A stretch of DNA of 64,000 nt. It comes from Phaeodactylibacter xiamenensis (GTDB lineage Bacteria; Bacteroidota; Bacteroidia; Chitinophagales; Saprospiraceae). Shown in pieces: positions 16,333 to 24,951 of the stretch. Made by a program: the position numbers and the translations under genes. Location of the stretch: positions 1 to 64,000 of the forward strand of contig NZ_JPOS01000081.1 in the NCBI RefSeq assembly GCF_000759025.1, in the 5' to 3' direction. Under the pieces are notes generated by a model that worked only from the letters and a program-made list of their open reading frames with translations, did no database searches and had not been told where the DNA came from. Position 1 is the first letter of the stretch. Every line of letters starts with the position of its first letter.

Positions 16333-16818
16333 CCCTTTTCTCCTGCTCCGCCTTTTTGCCAGCCCGGGGCAAGGAGTACAGGCTGGTAAAATCCACTTTG
16401 TTTCCCATTAAGATTTTTATGTTTTTATAACCGGCTTTTTGGTAGGCGGCGGCTAATTCTGTCAGGGGCCATGCCCGGTAGAAAGCCTGACGTCTCTTCA
16501 TTTTGCCGTCTTTCGATAGGGTCTTGCTTTACGGTATGGTATTCTTGGATAAGCTGGAGCAGAGCGGGAAGCTCTACCCCAGCAGCTATCGCGCTTAAAT
16601 GCAGATCTTCATTTGCCGTCTTTCGATAGAGTCTTGCTTTACGGTATGGTATTCTTGGATAAGCTGGAGCAGAGCGGGAAGCTCTACCCCAGCAGCTTTC
16701 GCGCTTAAATGCAGAGGGTTGCCCCCCTGGTATTGATAGCCGGTGGTCACTTTCTGTTTTGTGCAATTTGTTAAACACACTTTACCAGTGGCTGACAACT
16801 GCTCTACCTAAGATTCGT
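16333..16818 (-). pseudogene. Decayed minus-strand coding region with a 110-nt tandem duplication
   Basis: Two ~105-nt direct copies with period 110 nt (about 16501-16603 and 16611-16713) differ at only a few positions. On the minus strand both encode AAGVELPALLQLIQEYHTVK, and the reading changes frame at the copy borders; a further segment (AFYRAWPLTELAAAYQKAGY) lies in another frame at 16330-16500. This looks like a small gene broken by slippage duplication and frameshifts. The original product is not recognised. Confidence 0.5.
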
Positions 16819-16826
16819 TACCTTTG
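16819..16826 (+). promoter_or_regulatory. Candidate -7 promoter box for hemL
   Basis: TACCTTTG is a perfect TAnnTTTG box placed 24 nt before the hemL ATG. No clear -33 TTTG is seen, so the assignment rests on the -7 box and its position. Confidence 0.5.
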
Positions 16827-16849
16827 GCACAATCAGAAAAAAAATCGAT

Positions 16850-18166
16850 ATGGATACCATCTCCCTGGAAAACAGGACGCGTTCGGCAGCATTATTCGAG
16901 GAGGCCAAAAACTATTTCCCGGGCGGGGTGAACTCTCCCGTACGGGCTTTCAAGTCTGTCTATGGTCCGCCTTTGTTCATAAAGGAAGGGCAGGGGTGCC
17001 GCATTACCGATGAGGATGACCATACCTATATCGATTTTTGCTGCTCCTGGGGACCGCTCATTCTGGGGCATAATAATGCCAAAGTACGCGACTTGGTCAC
17101 GGAGACTGTAGCGAAGGGGACTTCCTTCGGTACACCGACCCGCCTGGGCAATGAACTGGGGAAGCTCATAGTTAACAACAACCGCTATATCGATAAAATC
17201 CGCTTTGTCAGCTCGGGCACAGAGGCCGTGATGTCAGCGCTGCGCCTGGCACGGGGCATTACCGGTAAAAGTAAAGTCATCAAATTTGAAGGTTGCTACC
17301 ACGGTCACGTTGATTCCCTGTTGGTGAAGGCGGGGTCGGGCCTGGCTACCTTCGGGGAAAGCACTTCTGCGGGTATCCCCAGGGCATTCGCCGAAGAGAC
17401 CATCGTGCTGCCTCTGGATGACCGTAAGCTATTAGAGGAGACCTTGCAAAAATACAGCGACGACATCGCCTGCATCATAGTCGAGCCTGTGCCTGCCAAT
17501 AACGGCCTGCTGCTTCAGGACCCTTCTTTTCTGGAGTGCCTGCGCCTGAAGTGCTATAAATATGGTGTGCTGCTCATTTTCGATGAGGTGATCTCTGGTT
17601 TCCGGGTCGGATTTGAAGGGGCAGCAGGGTATTATGGCATTCAGCCGGATATCATCACGTATGGTAAAATTATTGGTGGAGGTATGCCGGTAGGCGCGTA
17701 CGGCGGCAGTCATGAGGTAATGAGCCATATTTCTCCCGACGGCCCCGTTTATCAGGCCGGCACTTTATCTGCCAATCCGGTAGCGATGGCAGCTGGGTAC
17801 GCAGCATTAAAGCAGCTGCTGGAGCCTGGCTTTTACGAAGGGCTGGAAGCCAAAACCAAGCGATTGGCAGACCGTCTTCAGGCTTTTGCCCTCAGGCATG
17901 ATTTGCCGATGCATGTGCAGCAGATAGCCTCTATTTTCTGGTTGGCCTTCACCCGCGACCGGGTAGTGCGGGCAGACCAAATTGATGCCGCAAGTATGGA
18001 GCATTTCAAAAATCTGCACCGGGAGCTGCTCAGGCGTGGCGTATATCTGGGCCCAAGCGGCTACGAGGTAGGCTTCGTTTCAGCTGCCCACACCGAACAA
18101 GACCTTGATGAAGCCGCTTCCATTATGGAGAAGTGCCTGCATATGGTTTTTAAAACCTCAAAGTGA
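16850..18166 (+). CDS. hemL: Glutamate-1-semialdehyde 2,1-aminomutase
   Basis: 438-aa PLP enzyme converting glutamate-1-semialdehyde to 5-aminolevulinate for heme biosynthesis. The N-terminal FPGGVNSPVRAFK, the VSSGTEAVMSALRLARG region, EGCYHGHVD, IFDEVISGFR and the Schiff-base lysine in TYGKIIGGGMPVGAYGG are all diagnostic, and the length is normal. Its stop overlaps the start of a histidine kinase gene, so heme synthesis and that two-component system may be co-expressed. Confidence 0.96.
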   Translation: MDTISLENRTRSAALFEEAKNYFPGGVNSPVRAFKSVYGPPLFIKEGQGCRITDEDDHTYIDFCCSWGPLILGHNNAKVRDLVTETVAKGTSFGTPTRLGNELGKLIVNNNRYIDKIRFVSSGTEAVMSALRLARGITGKSKVIKFEGCYHGHVDSLLVKAGSGLATFGESTSAGIPRAFAEETIVLPLDDRKLLEETLQKYSDDIACIIVEPVPANNGLLLQDPSFLECLRLKCYKYGVLLIFDEVISGFRVGFEGAAGYYGIQPDIITYGKIIGGGMPVGAYGGSHEVMSHISPDGPVYQAGTLSANPVAMAAGYAALKQLLEPGFYEGLEAKTKRLADRLQAFALRHDLPMHVQQIASIFWLAFTRDRVVRADQIDAASMEHFKNLHRELLRRGVYLGPSGYEVGFVSAAHTEQDLDEAASIMEKCLHMVFKTSK

Positions 18167-19224
18167 TGGAAAACCGGCGAAATGTAAGGTTGCGTTTATT
18201 GTCTTATGTAGTCATCGCCTATATGATGATGGCCTTTGCCTGGTGGTCGGTGCTGTTGTACACCAAAAACAGCGATGCCTTTGCCGCCAAACGGGACAAA
18301 ATGCGCCTGATCATGGTAGCGGAAGGCACCGTTCAGTCCGAAGCAGCCTTCTTACAGTCAGCGCCATACCTGGAGCTCAAACAGCAATACACCCGGCAGG
18401 AGTATATGATACTCGGCGAGGCTGGTGTTATCATTCTCACGCTTTTGGTCGGGATGTACCTGATCAACCGGGCTTATAATAAGGAAATGGAAGCGGCCCG
18501 GCAGCAGCGCAACTTTTTGCTGTCTATCACCCATGAGCTGAAATCGCCTATTGCTTCCATACGCCTGGTACTGGAAACCTTCCAACGGCGGAGTTTGCCT
18601 CCGGAAAAATCAGAACGCCTCATCCGTAGTGCGCTGTTGGAAACCGAACGTCTTAATGGTTTAGTCAGTGATCTGCTGTTATCCGCCCGGCTCGAAGCCG
18701 CGTACAAACCCCACGAGGAAGGACTGGACTTACCCCAAATCCTGGAAGACCTGATTGAAACGCTGGACTCCAAATATCCGGATGCCCGGTTCCACTTTGA
18801 GAAGCGGTCGGCAATCAGCCCTTTCCGGGGCGATCGCACCGGTATGACCTCGGTTATGCTCAACCTGATGGAGAATGCCGTGAAGTATTCCCCAAAGCCC
18901 GCAGATATTGAAGTGAGCCTGGAAGAAACACCAGATGCATTGATTCTCCGGTTCGCAGATCAGGGGTACGGGATACCGGATAAAGAAAAACCACAGGTCT
19001 TTGGGAAGTTCTACCGGATTGGGAACGAAGATACGCGCAAAACAAAAGGTACAGGTTTGGGTTTATACATTGTGCAGCAAATTGTCGCCGCTCATGATGG
19101 CCGGATATCCGTAGAAGATAATCAACCGAAGGGAACGGTTTTTAAGATCGAACTTCCCGCGGAACGGCTGGATAAGCAGGCAGCGCAACGGTCTGTAGAA
19201 ATGTCAAAAACACAAAGCCAATAA
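18166..19224 (+). CDS. Sensor histidine kinase
   Basis: About 352 aa, inner membrane. Two transmembrane helices (about 11-30 and 85-104) bracket a short periplasmic domain; then come the DHp helix with the phospho-acceptor His (LLSITHELKSPIASIR), the N-box MLNLMENAVKYSPK and the ATP-lid motifs DQGYGIPDKEK and GTGLGLYIVQQI. The ATG at 18166 overlaps the hemL stop (TGATG). The cognate response regulator starts 7 nt downstream. The signal sensed is unknown. Confidence 0.93.
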   Translation: MENRRNVRLRLLSYVVIAYMMMAFAWWSVLLYTKNSDAFAAKRDKMRLIMVAEGTVQSEAAFLQSAPYLELKQQYTRQEYMILGEAGVIILTLLVGMYLINRAYNKEMEAARQQRNFLLSITHELKSPIASIRLVLETFQRRSLPPEKSERLIRSALLETERLNGLVSDLLLSARLEAAYKPHEEGLDLPQILEDLIETLDSKYPDARFHFEKRSAISPFRGDRTGMTSVMLNLMENAVKYSPKPADIEVSLEETPDALILRFADQGYGIPDKEKPQVFGKFYRIGNEDTRKTKGTGLGLYIVQQIVAAHDGRISVEDNQPKGTVFKIELPAERLDKQAAQRSVEMSKTQSQ

Positions 19225-19231
19225 ATAGCTT

Positions 19232-19915
19232 ATGCGCATATTACTCGTTGAGGACGAAGAGAACATTCAGGATGTCATTAAGCTCAATCTTGAAATGGAA
19301 GAGTACGAGGTCGTTGCTGCCGATAACGGAAAGGATGCTCTCAAGTACGCCAAAGAGCAGCATTTTGACCTTCTGATCCTTGATGTGATGCTACCGGAAG
19401 TGGATGGTTTCCAAATCTGCGAGCAGGTCCGCCTGACCAACCGTGAAGTGCCGATCATGTTCCTCACTGCCAAGGACACTGCTCAGGACCGGATATCAGG
19501 CCTGAAAAAAGGCGCAGATGACTATCTGACCAAACCATTCAATCTGGAGGAGCTGCTTCTGCGCGTCAATAACCTGATCAAGCGGACGAGCAAAAGCCCC
19601 GACAATACGCCGGATGAATATGAATTTGGAGGCAACTGGGTCAATTTTGCGACCTACGAAGCCAAAGGCAACCCCGGGCATTTTACCCTGACTAAAAAAG
19701 AGGCGATGCTGCTGAAACTGCTCGTCGACCGCAGGGGCGAAGTCGTCTCGCGGCAGCAAATCCTGCAGTCGGTCTGGGGTTATGATGTGTACCCCTCCAC
19801 ACGGACTATTGACAATTTTATCCTGTCGTTCCGAAAGTACTTTGAGGCAGACCCTAAAAATCCGGAGTATTTTCTCTCTGTAAGGGGAGTGGGGTATAAA
19901 TTCATTAATGATTAG
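19232..19915 (+). CDS. OmpR/PhoB-family response regulator
   Basis: 227 aa. Receiver domain with acidic pocket VEDEE, phospho-acceptor in LILDVMLPEVDGF, the FLTAKD threonine and the GADDYLTKPF lysine; then a winged-helix trans_reg_C domain (about 130-225) with TLTKKEAMLLKLL and the recognition helix around YPSTRTIDNFILSFRKY. It lies directly downstream of the histidine kinase, its likely partner. Targets are unknown. Confidence 0.95.
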   Translation: MRILLVEDEENIQDVIKLNLEMEEYEVVAADNGKDALKYAKEQHFDLLILDVMLPEVDGFQICEQVRLTNREVPIMFLTAKDTAQDRISGLKKGADDYLTKPFNLEELLLRVNNLIKRTSKSPDNTPDEYEFGGNWVNFATYEAKGNPGHFTLTKKEAMLLKLLVDRRGEVVSRQQILQSVWGYDVYPSTRTIDNFILSFRKYFEADPKNPEYFLSVRGVGYKFIND

Positions 19916-20004
19916 GAAATAGCCCTTCGTTTTACCGGCGACTGCCTGAGTGGGTGAGATTTTGTTTGGTGTTTGTTTTGAAATGCAAAATAAATGCGTA
20001 ATTT

Positions 20005-20038
20005 ATAGCATGAGATAACACCAAATGCTTCATGCTAT
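20005..20038 (+). promoter_or_regulatory. Perfect dyad at the start of the CBS-protein gene
   Basis: ATAGCATGA (20005-20013) and TCATGCTAT (20030-20038) are perfect 9-nt inverted repeats with a 16-nt loop. They surround or overlap the possible start codons at 20025, 20037 and 20040. They could be an operator or an mRNA hairpin that limits ribosome access. Confidence 0.45.
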
Positions 20039-20456
20039 GATGAACGAGCCCATTTCCTCGATTATGACTAAAAAAGTAGTCACTGTCCGCCCGCAGGATA
20101 CCCTGGAAGTTGTCAAAGACATCCTCTTCTTTAAGCACGTCCACCATATTCCGGTGGTAGAAGGCCATACCCTGGTCGGAATTATAACGTCCTTCGACCT
20201 GGTGCGGCTTGGCCGGTGCCAGGATGAATACAAACAAGTTAAGGTTTCAGAAGTAATGACGACTAAGGTAGCCACGCTTGGTCCCAACGATAAAATAGGT
20301 GCAGCGGCGGAGGTTTTTCTGGAAAACCTCTTTCATGGGCTACCCATCGTTAATGAAGACAGAGATTTGGTTGGCATCATCACCACCCATGATGTGCTGA
20401 AGTACGAGTTCCACAAAGAGTACCCCAACCACAAGATTTACTGGGAGCCGGTTTGA
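20025..20456 (+). CDS. CBS-domain pair protein
   Basis: 143 aa made of two CBS domains in tandem (about 8-62 and 75-132), each ending in the GIIT-x-x-D pattern (VGIITSFDL, VGIITTHDV). Such stand-alone pairs bind adenine nucleotides and act as energy or redox sensors. Three in-frame ATGs are possible (20025, 20037, 20040); starting at MNEPISSIM is the most natural for the domain. It converges with the EI24 gene 7 nt away. No partner enzyme is evident nearby. Confidence 0.88.
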   Translation: MLHAMMNEPISSIMTKKVVTVRPQDTLEVVKDILFFKHVHHIPVVEGHTLVGIITSFDLVRLGRCQDEYKQVKVSEVMTTKVATLGPNDKIGAAAEVFLENLFHGLPIVNEDRDLVGIITTHDVLKYEFHKEYPNHKIYWEPV

Positions 20457-20463
20457 TAGCGGG

Positions 20464-21195
20464 TTAGAGCCTCCTGACCGCCTCTTTGGTTGCGGCAATC
20501 GTGCCCAGAGGCAGTGCAAACAGAAAGCCCACAATAGAAAACAAGAGCAGGAGAAAAGCGGCGCCGTTGCCAATGCATAGCCCACGGTTGGCTCGTGCAA
20601 AAGCAATGCTGCCTCTTACATCCCGGTGCCTTTCCAGCGTGAAGTCCAGGTTGCCAAAGCCGGCATAGTAGGCTTGTACCCCGAATATGGCGAAGGCGAT
20701 CACAGGGCTGAGTACTGGGATCAATATCCCAAGCAAAAACAGCAGCAGGGTAAAGAATAATTCCCGGACAATATTTCTAAGCGCCAGGGTGAGCCCGCGT
20801 GCTAAGTCCCGTAGTGCTTTGCTGACCGAAAAAGGCACCTGTTGGTGATGCCCCTTTAGTTGCTTTTCTATTTTTTCAGACAGGAAACTCATGAAAGGAG
20901 AGGAGAGGGCTAATACGAGGTGTTTAAAGAGCAATAGCCCCATGGCCAGGACAAAGACACCGCCAAAAATCTGTACAATGGTCTCCAGCGCACCTTTACC
21001 CCAGTCAAAGGGATAAAAGTCAATGAGCCATTGGGCGATATCATCGCTGGCCGTCCAGGCGCTGTAAAAAATCCCCACGCCTAATAACAGGCTCACTAAA
21101 CCGGGAGCAAGCACATACCCCCAGAGATTGTAGCGGGAAGTCAGCCGGATGGCATCGAAGTAGGCAGTGAAGCCCCGGATAAAGCCAGTGATCAT
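20464..21195 (-). CDS. EI24-domain membrane protein (CysZ-like)
   Basis: 243 aa with the N-terminal GFIRGFTAYFDAIR amphipathic segment and four to six hydrophobic helices typical of the EI24/CysZ family, including the central FSVSKALRDLARGLTLALRNIVREL loop region and AYYAGFGNLDFTLERHR. CysZ transports sulfate in enterobacteria, but many Bacteroidota homologues are uncharacterised. The gene stands alone, convergent with the CBS protein. Confidence 0.85.
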   Translation of the reverse strand: MITGFIRGFTAYFDAIRLTSRYNLWGYVLAPGLVSLLLGVGIFYSAWTASDDIAQWLIDFYPFDWGKGALETIVQIFGGVFVLAMGLLLFKHLVLALSSPFMSFLSEKIEKQLKGHHQQVPFSVSKALRDLARGLTLALRNIVRELFFTLLLFLLGILIPVLSPVIAFAIFGVQAYYAGFGNLDFTLERHRDVRGSIAFARANRGLCIGNGAAFLLLLFSIVGFLFALPLGTIAATKEAVRRL

Positions 21196-21277
21196 AGTTT
21201 GTTTTTACCCAAATTTGGACAAGCCGCCGCCTTTCGCCGAAAATAATGGACAGAAGCAGGGGATTCTCCGATGAAGG

Positions 21278-23452
21278 TTATTCCGTGAAGCGGCCCAGGA
21301 AACGGCGCACATCTTCTACAGAAAGCAGATTGTAGCGGGCTACAGACTTATCCAGGCCAACCTTAATGGTGTGGGCGGTGTCTGGCAGCGCCTTGAACGT
21401 ATCCTCATCGGTATGGTCGTCGCCAAGGGCCATGATGAAGTCCCACTTGCCTTCCTCCAGCCAGTTGATTGTGGCTTTGCCTTTGCTGACACCTGCGTTT
21501 TTGATTTCCACGACTTTGTTGCCTTCAAGTACCTGCAGGTCGTCATTGGCCGTGAGGTATAGGAGGACATCCCGGAATTCACGCACCCGCTTTTCACCCA
21601 ACTGAGGATCGATGCGGCGATAGTGCCAGGCAATGGAGAAATCTTTTTCTTCAATAAAGGAGCCCGGTGTTCGCTCGACCATGTTCTCCAGTACCTGCCG
21701 GATTTTAGCTTTCCAGCTGATGGTCAGGCCGGGATTGCTTTGCCATTTTCCGTCACGCTTCATCCAAACACCATGCTCGGCAGCCATATCCAGACCGAGA
21801 TGGCCCAGCCAGTTCTCGAGGGTGGTGCGGTCCCGGCCGCTGTTGACGACCAGCTTAGTGCCCGGGTGGCTGGAAAGGGCCTTGAGCAGATTGATGACCT
21901 CTTCTCCCGGCACCACAGCCTGTGGGTCTTTATGGAATGGCATAAGCGTGCCATCATAATCAAGGATAATCAGCCGGTTCTCGGCATCGTGGTAATCTTT
22001 GACAATTTCTTTTCTTAAATCACGGTCTATTCGTTTCACAATATTTTCTTTTTGCGACTCCATCAGTTTTTTTTGTTCATTAATGAAAGTGGCAGCCCAG
22101 TTGCGTACATCGTGCTGCTTAAGCTTTTCCTGCATGCCTTCCAGGCGCTTTGCCTGTTCTGCTTCGTCCATTGTAAGAGCCTGAAGCAGGGCTTTGGTGA
22201 TATCCTGACGGTCTTGTGGGTTGACGGTAATGCTGTCGTGGAGCTCGTTATGGGCACCAGCCATCTCACTTAGGATAAGCACGCCATTTTTAGAAGCTTC
22301 CTTACTGGCGATGAATTCCTTAGCCACCAGGTTCATGCCATCGCGCAGGGGCGTAATTAGCGCAATATCAGCTACTTTATAAAGCGTTGTCAAATCGCCG
22401 AAGTCAAGGCTACGGTAAAAGTACTGAATGGGCACCCAACCGAAATTGCCGTATTCACCGTTTACCCGGCCTACCAGGTTGTCAATCTTCTGCTTCAGGG
22501 CCTGGTACTGGGAAACATTGGCCCGGGATGGCACTACGATCATTACCAGGGTAACTTTGCCCCGGTACTCCGGATGCTTCTCCAGGAAGTTGGCGTAAGC
22601 CCGCACACGCTGGGGAATGCCTTTTGAGTAGTCGAGGCGGTCGATAGAGATGATGAGTTTTTGCTCCTCGGCAAGCTGAATGATTTTTTGTGCCGTTTCC
22701 GATTCCTCGCTTGCCGGTTCAGGATGAGCATATTTATTATAGTCGATGCCCATGGGGAACATATCGACGTTGACCAGGCGGTCGCCCACCGTTAGCATGC
22801 CGAAGTGGTGCTCAAACCCGCAGATCCGGTAGACAGCGCTCAGGAAGTGCCGCATGTAGCCGAAGGTGTGGAAACCGATCTGATCAGCCCCCAGAATGCC
22901 TTCCAGGATTTCCTTACGCCAGGGGAGAATGCGGAATACCTCGTAGGACGGGAAAGGGATGTGCAGGAAAAAGCCAATGGACACATCAGGGTAAGCCTCC
23001 CGGATCATGGCAGGCAGTAGCATGAGCTGGTAATCGTGTACCCAGACCAGGTCACCCTCTTTGATGAGCGGGATTACTTCATCGGCAAATTGCCGGTTGA
23101 CTTGTTGATAGGCTTCCCAGTAGTGGTCCCGGTAGGAGGTATACTGCGTGAAATAGTGGAAGTGCGGCCAGATGGTTTTGTTGCTGTAGCCTTCGTAGTA
23201 CAGCTCAATTTGTTCCTGAGTCAGGAAAACCGGAAACAAACCATCCTTTTTGAGGTCTTGCCGCACCGTCTCGCGTTCCCATTCGTCTTTAATATCCTGG
23301 CCGGGCCAGCCGATCCATATTTTTTCGAAGGATTCGTCCAGGGAATTCAAGCCGGTAGCCAGCCCTCCGGCGCTGGGGTGGTAGATCAGGTCTCCGGCTT
23401 CTTTTTTTATCGTTACAGGCAATCGGTTGGAAATGATGACTAATCGGGACAT
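21278..23452 (-). CDS. Bifunctional trehalose-6-phosphate synthase / trehalose-phosphatase
   Basis: 724 aa. Residues 1 to ~465 form a GT20 (OtsA) domain: ISNRLPVT at the N-terminus, [31 protein letters not shown] and [14 protein letters not shown]. Residues ~490-720 form a HAD phosphatase (OtsB): nucleophile motif [20 protein letters not shown] and [12 protein letters not shown]. The fusion makes trehalose from UDP-glucose and glucose-6-phosphate, usually for osmotic or desiccation protection. The two domains are both intact. No trehalose transporter or trehalase is nearby. Confidence 0.96.
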   Translation of the reverse strand: MSRLVIISNRLPVTIKKEAGDLIYHPSAGGLATGLNSLDESFEKIWIGWPGQDIKDEWERETVRQDLKKDGLFPVFLTQEQIELYYEGYSNKTIWPHFHYFTQYTSYRDHYWEAYQQVNRQFADEVIPLIKEGDLVWVHDYQLMLLPAMIREAYPDVSIGFFLHIPFPSYEVFRILPWRKEILEGILGADQIGFHTFGYMRHFLSAVYRICGFEHHFGMLTVGDRLVNVDMFPMGIDYNKYAHPEPASEESETAQKIIQLAEEQKLIISIDRLDYSKGIPQRVRAYANFLEKHPEYRGKVTLVMIVVPSRANVSQYQALKQKIDNLVGRVNGEYGNFGWVPIQYFYRSLDFGDLTTLYKVADIALITPLRDGMNLVAKEFIASKEASKNGVLILSEMAGAHNELHDSITVNPQDRQDITKALLQALTMDEAEQAKRLEGMQEKLKQHDVRNWAATFINEQKKLMESQKENIVKRIDRDLRKEIVKDYHDAENRLIILDYDGTLMPFHKDPQAVVPGEEVINLLKALSSHPGTKLVVNSGRDRTTLENWLGHLGLDMAAEHGVWMKRDGKWQSNPGLTISWKAKIRQVLENMVERTPGSFIEEKDFSIAWHYRRIDPQLGEKRVREFRDVLLYLTANDDLQVLEGNKVVEIKNAGVSKGKATINWLEEGKWDFIMALGDDHTDEDTFKALPDTAHTIKVGLDKSVARYNLLSVEDVRRFLGRFTE

Positions 23453-23733
23453 CCTCTTTATAGGGTTTTGTAGGATTGAATAATACGGAATGCATTGGAT
23501 TTCTCCAAGAAACTTAATGTAAAAATTACACTAAGTTTTATTAAGGTGTTCAATAATTAAAGTGCTGGCGTTGGTGCAATGTTCGACCGGTGGAGAAGAC
23601 GGGAGAGGTTAATTTGGGAGTGGATTTATTTTTGTTCTTTCATTTGATCGTTGTTTAATATTTTGTTTTGTATTTTAGTTTTTTATTGATATTTAATGTA
23701 AATTGTGGTGTTTGGATTTAAACTATTTATCGT

Positions 23734-23898
23734 ATGAAAAAGCCTATTACGCCCAAAACCATTTTGAACCTGCAGGTGGTGCTCTTATACGGAGTGCTGG
23801 CTCTGTTGTTTTTCCTGTCTTATCAGCAGCTGCCGGAAATTGCTGAGTTTTTCCGGGAATACAGCGGCAAAATGAAAGCCGCGATCCCCATAAGGTAA
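23734..23898 (+). CDS. Small single-pass membrane protein
   Basis: 54 codons from ATG 23734 to TAA 23896-23898. The peptide begins MKKPITPKTI, has one hydrophobic helix at about 13-30 (VVLLYGVLALLFFLSY) and a charged C-terminal tail. A very AT-rich stretch upstream (23640-23730) could hold its promoter, and a strong hairpin follows directly at 23899. The promoter-like region, clean ORF and terminator support a real gene; the function is unknown. Confidence 0.55.
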   Translation: MKKPITPKTILNLQVVLLYGVLALLFFLSYQQLPEIAEFFREYSGKMKAAIPIR

Positions 23899-23934
23899 AA
23901 AAGCACCACCTGATCTTTGACAGGCAGTGCTTTT
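23899..23934. terminator. Bidirectional intrinsic terminator
   Basis: AAAAGCAC (23899-23906) and GTGCTTTT (23927-23934) are perfect inverted repeats, extended inward by CCTG/CAGG around an 8-nt loop with a symmetric CA/CA internal loop. A- and T-runs at either end let it stop both the small ORF (+) and phaB (-). Confidence 0.75.
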
Positions 23935-23954
23935 ACCAGTATCTGAAAAATCAC

Positions 23955-24683
23955 TTATAAAGTTACGCCACCATCAACGTTCAGTACAGCGCCATTAATG
24001 AATGCGGCTTCATCTGAAGCCAGGAAAGCATAAGCGGCGGCAATTTCCGAAGGCTCGCCCAGGCGTGGGACCGGTGTCTTTTGCTTGAGCATGTCGATTA
24101 CCTTTTCAGGGATGGTCAGCACCATTTCGGTACCGATGAAGCCCGGTGCCACGGCATTGGCGGTAATACCTTTGCGGCCAAACTCCTTGGCCCACACCTT
24201 GGTCATACCGATGACGCCGGCCTTGGTGGCTACGTAATTCGTTTGACCGAAGTTGCCATTGTGCGCGACTACGGAGGCGGCGCTCACGATACGGCCGTAT
24301 TCCCGCTCCAGCATATATGGCAAAACGGCTTTAGTGCAGTTGAACACGCCGGTCAGGTTGACATCGATGACCTGCTGCCACTGATCAGTGCTCATTTTTT
24401 TCATTGTGGCATCCCGGGTGATGCCCGCGTTGTTGATGAGGATGTCGATTTGCCCGCAGGCATCCGCTGCTGCTTTGGCGGCAGCTTCGCAGGCAGAGAG
24501 GTCGGTGGTGTTCACCTTGAAAAATAAGCCGTCGAGCTCGTCCGCCAGCGCCTTGCCTTTTTCCTCGTTAATATCCCAGATGACAACTTTGGCGCCTTCT
24601 TCGGCAAAACGGATAGCGGTAGCCTTGCCAATGCCCATTGCGCCGCCGGTGACGATCGCTACTTTTTCCTTCAATTTATTCAT
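23955..24683 (-). CDS. phaB: Acetoacetyl-CoA reductase (SDR family)
   Basis: 242-aa short-chain dehydrogenase. Cofactor motif VTGGAMGIGKATA (about 11-23), NNAG (LINNAGITRD) and the catalytic Ser/Tyr/Lys set (SAASVV, then TNYVATKAG) are intact. The sequence also resembles FabG, 3-oxoacyl-ACP reductase; the choice of PhaB rests on its position divergent from phaA and next to phasin, phaE and phaC. It would reduce acetoacetyl-CoA to (R)-3-hydroxybutyryl-CoA, the monomer of PHB. Confidence 0.85.
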   Translation of the reverse strand: MNKLKEKVAIVTGGAMGIGKATAIRFAEEGAKVVIWDINEEKGKALADELDGLFFKVNTTDLSACEAAAKAAADACGQIDILINNAGITRDATMKKMSTDQWQQVIDVNLTGVFNCTKAVLPYMLEREYGRIVSAASVVAHNGNFGQTNYVATKAGVIGMTKVWAKEFGRKGITANAVAPGFIGTEMVLTIPEKVIDMLKQKTPVPRLGEPSEIAAAYAFLASDEAAFINGAVLNVDGGVTL

Positions 24684-24820
24684 AATTCAGTATTAAAAGG
24701 TCAGTCAAATTGAGTTCTGATGCGTTCAAAAGTAGGGAAAGGCGGTTTATTCCTGATTCTGTAGCAGGAGTGAAAGGGGTTGACTTCATTCTTTTTCAGC
24801 GCCGTAAAAAAATATAAAAG

Positions 24821-24860
24821 CCACATCACCAATATTTTAAGGTGATAATTAATGATGTGG
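24821..24860. promoter_or_regulatory. Overlapping dyads between phaB and phaA
   Basis: CCACATCA (24821-24828) pairs with TGATGTGG (24853-24860), and the overlapping ATCACC (24825-24830) pairs with GGTGAT (24841-24846). The two pairings exclude each other. The site lies in the middle of the 268-nt divergent promoter region, so it could be an operator serving both genes. Confidence 0.45.
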
Positions 24861-24875
24861 ACGAATGCCTGCCCC

Positions 24876-24906
24876 TTGCAGCAGTCTTTTTATTTTCCGA
24901 CCTTTA
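24876..24906 (+). promoter_or_regulatory. Candidate phaA promoter
   Basis: TTG (24876-24878), a 20-nt spacer, then GACCTTTA (24899-24906), close to the Bacteroidota TTTG...TAnnTTTG consensus. The phasin gene has the same arrangement with the same spacer (26355-26386). Confidence 0.4.
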
Positions 24907-24951
24907 CATATAAATATCTAAATAATTTAATTTATCAAATCCTAACCGAAA

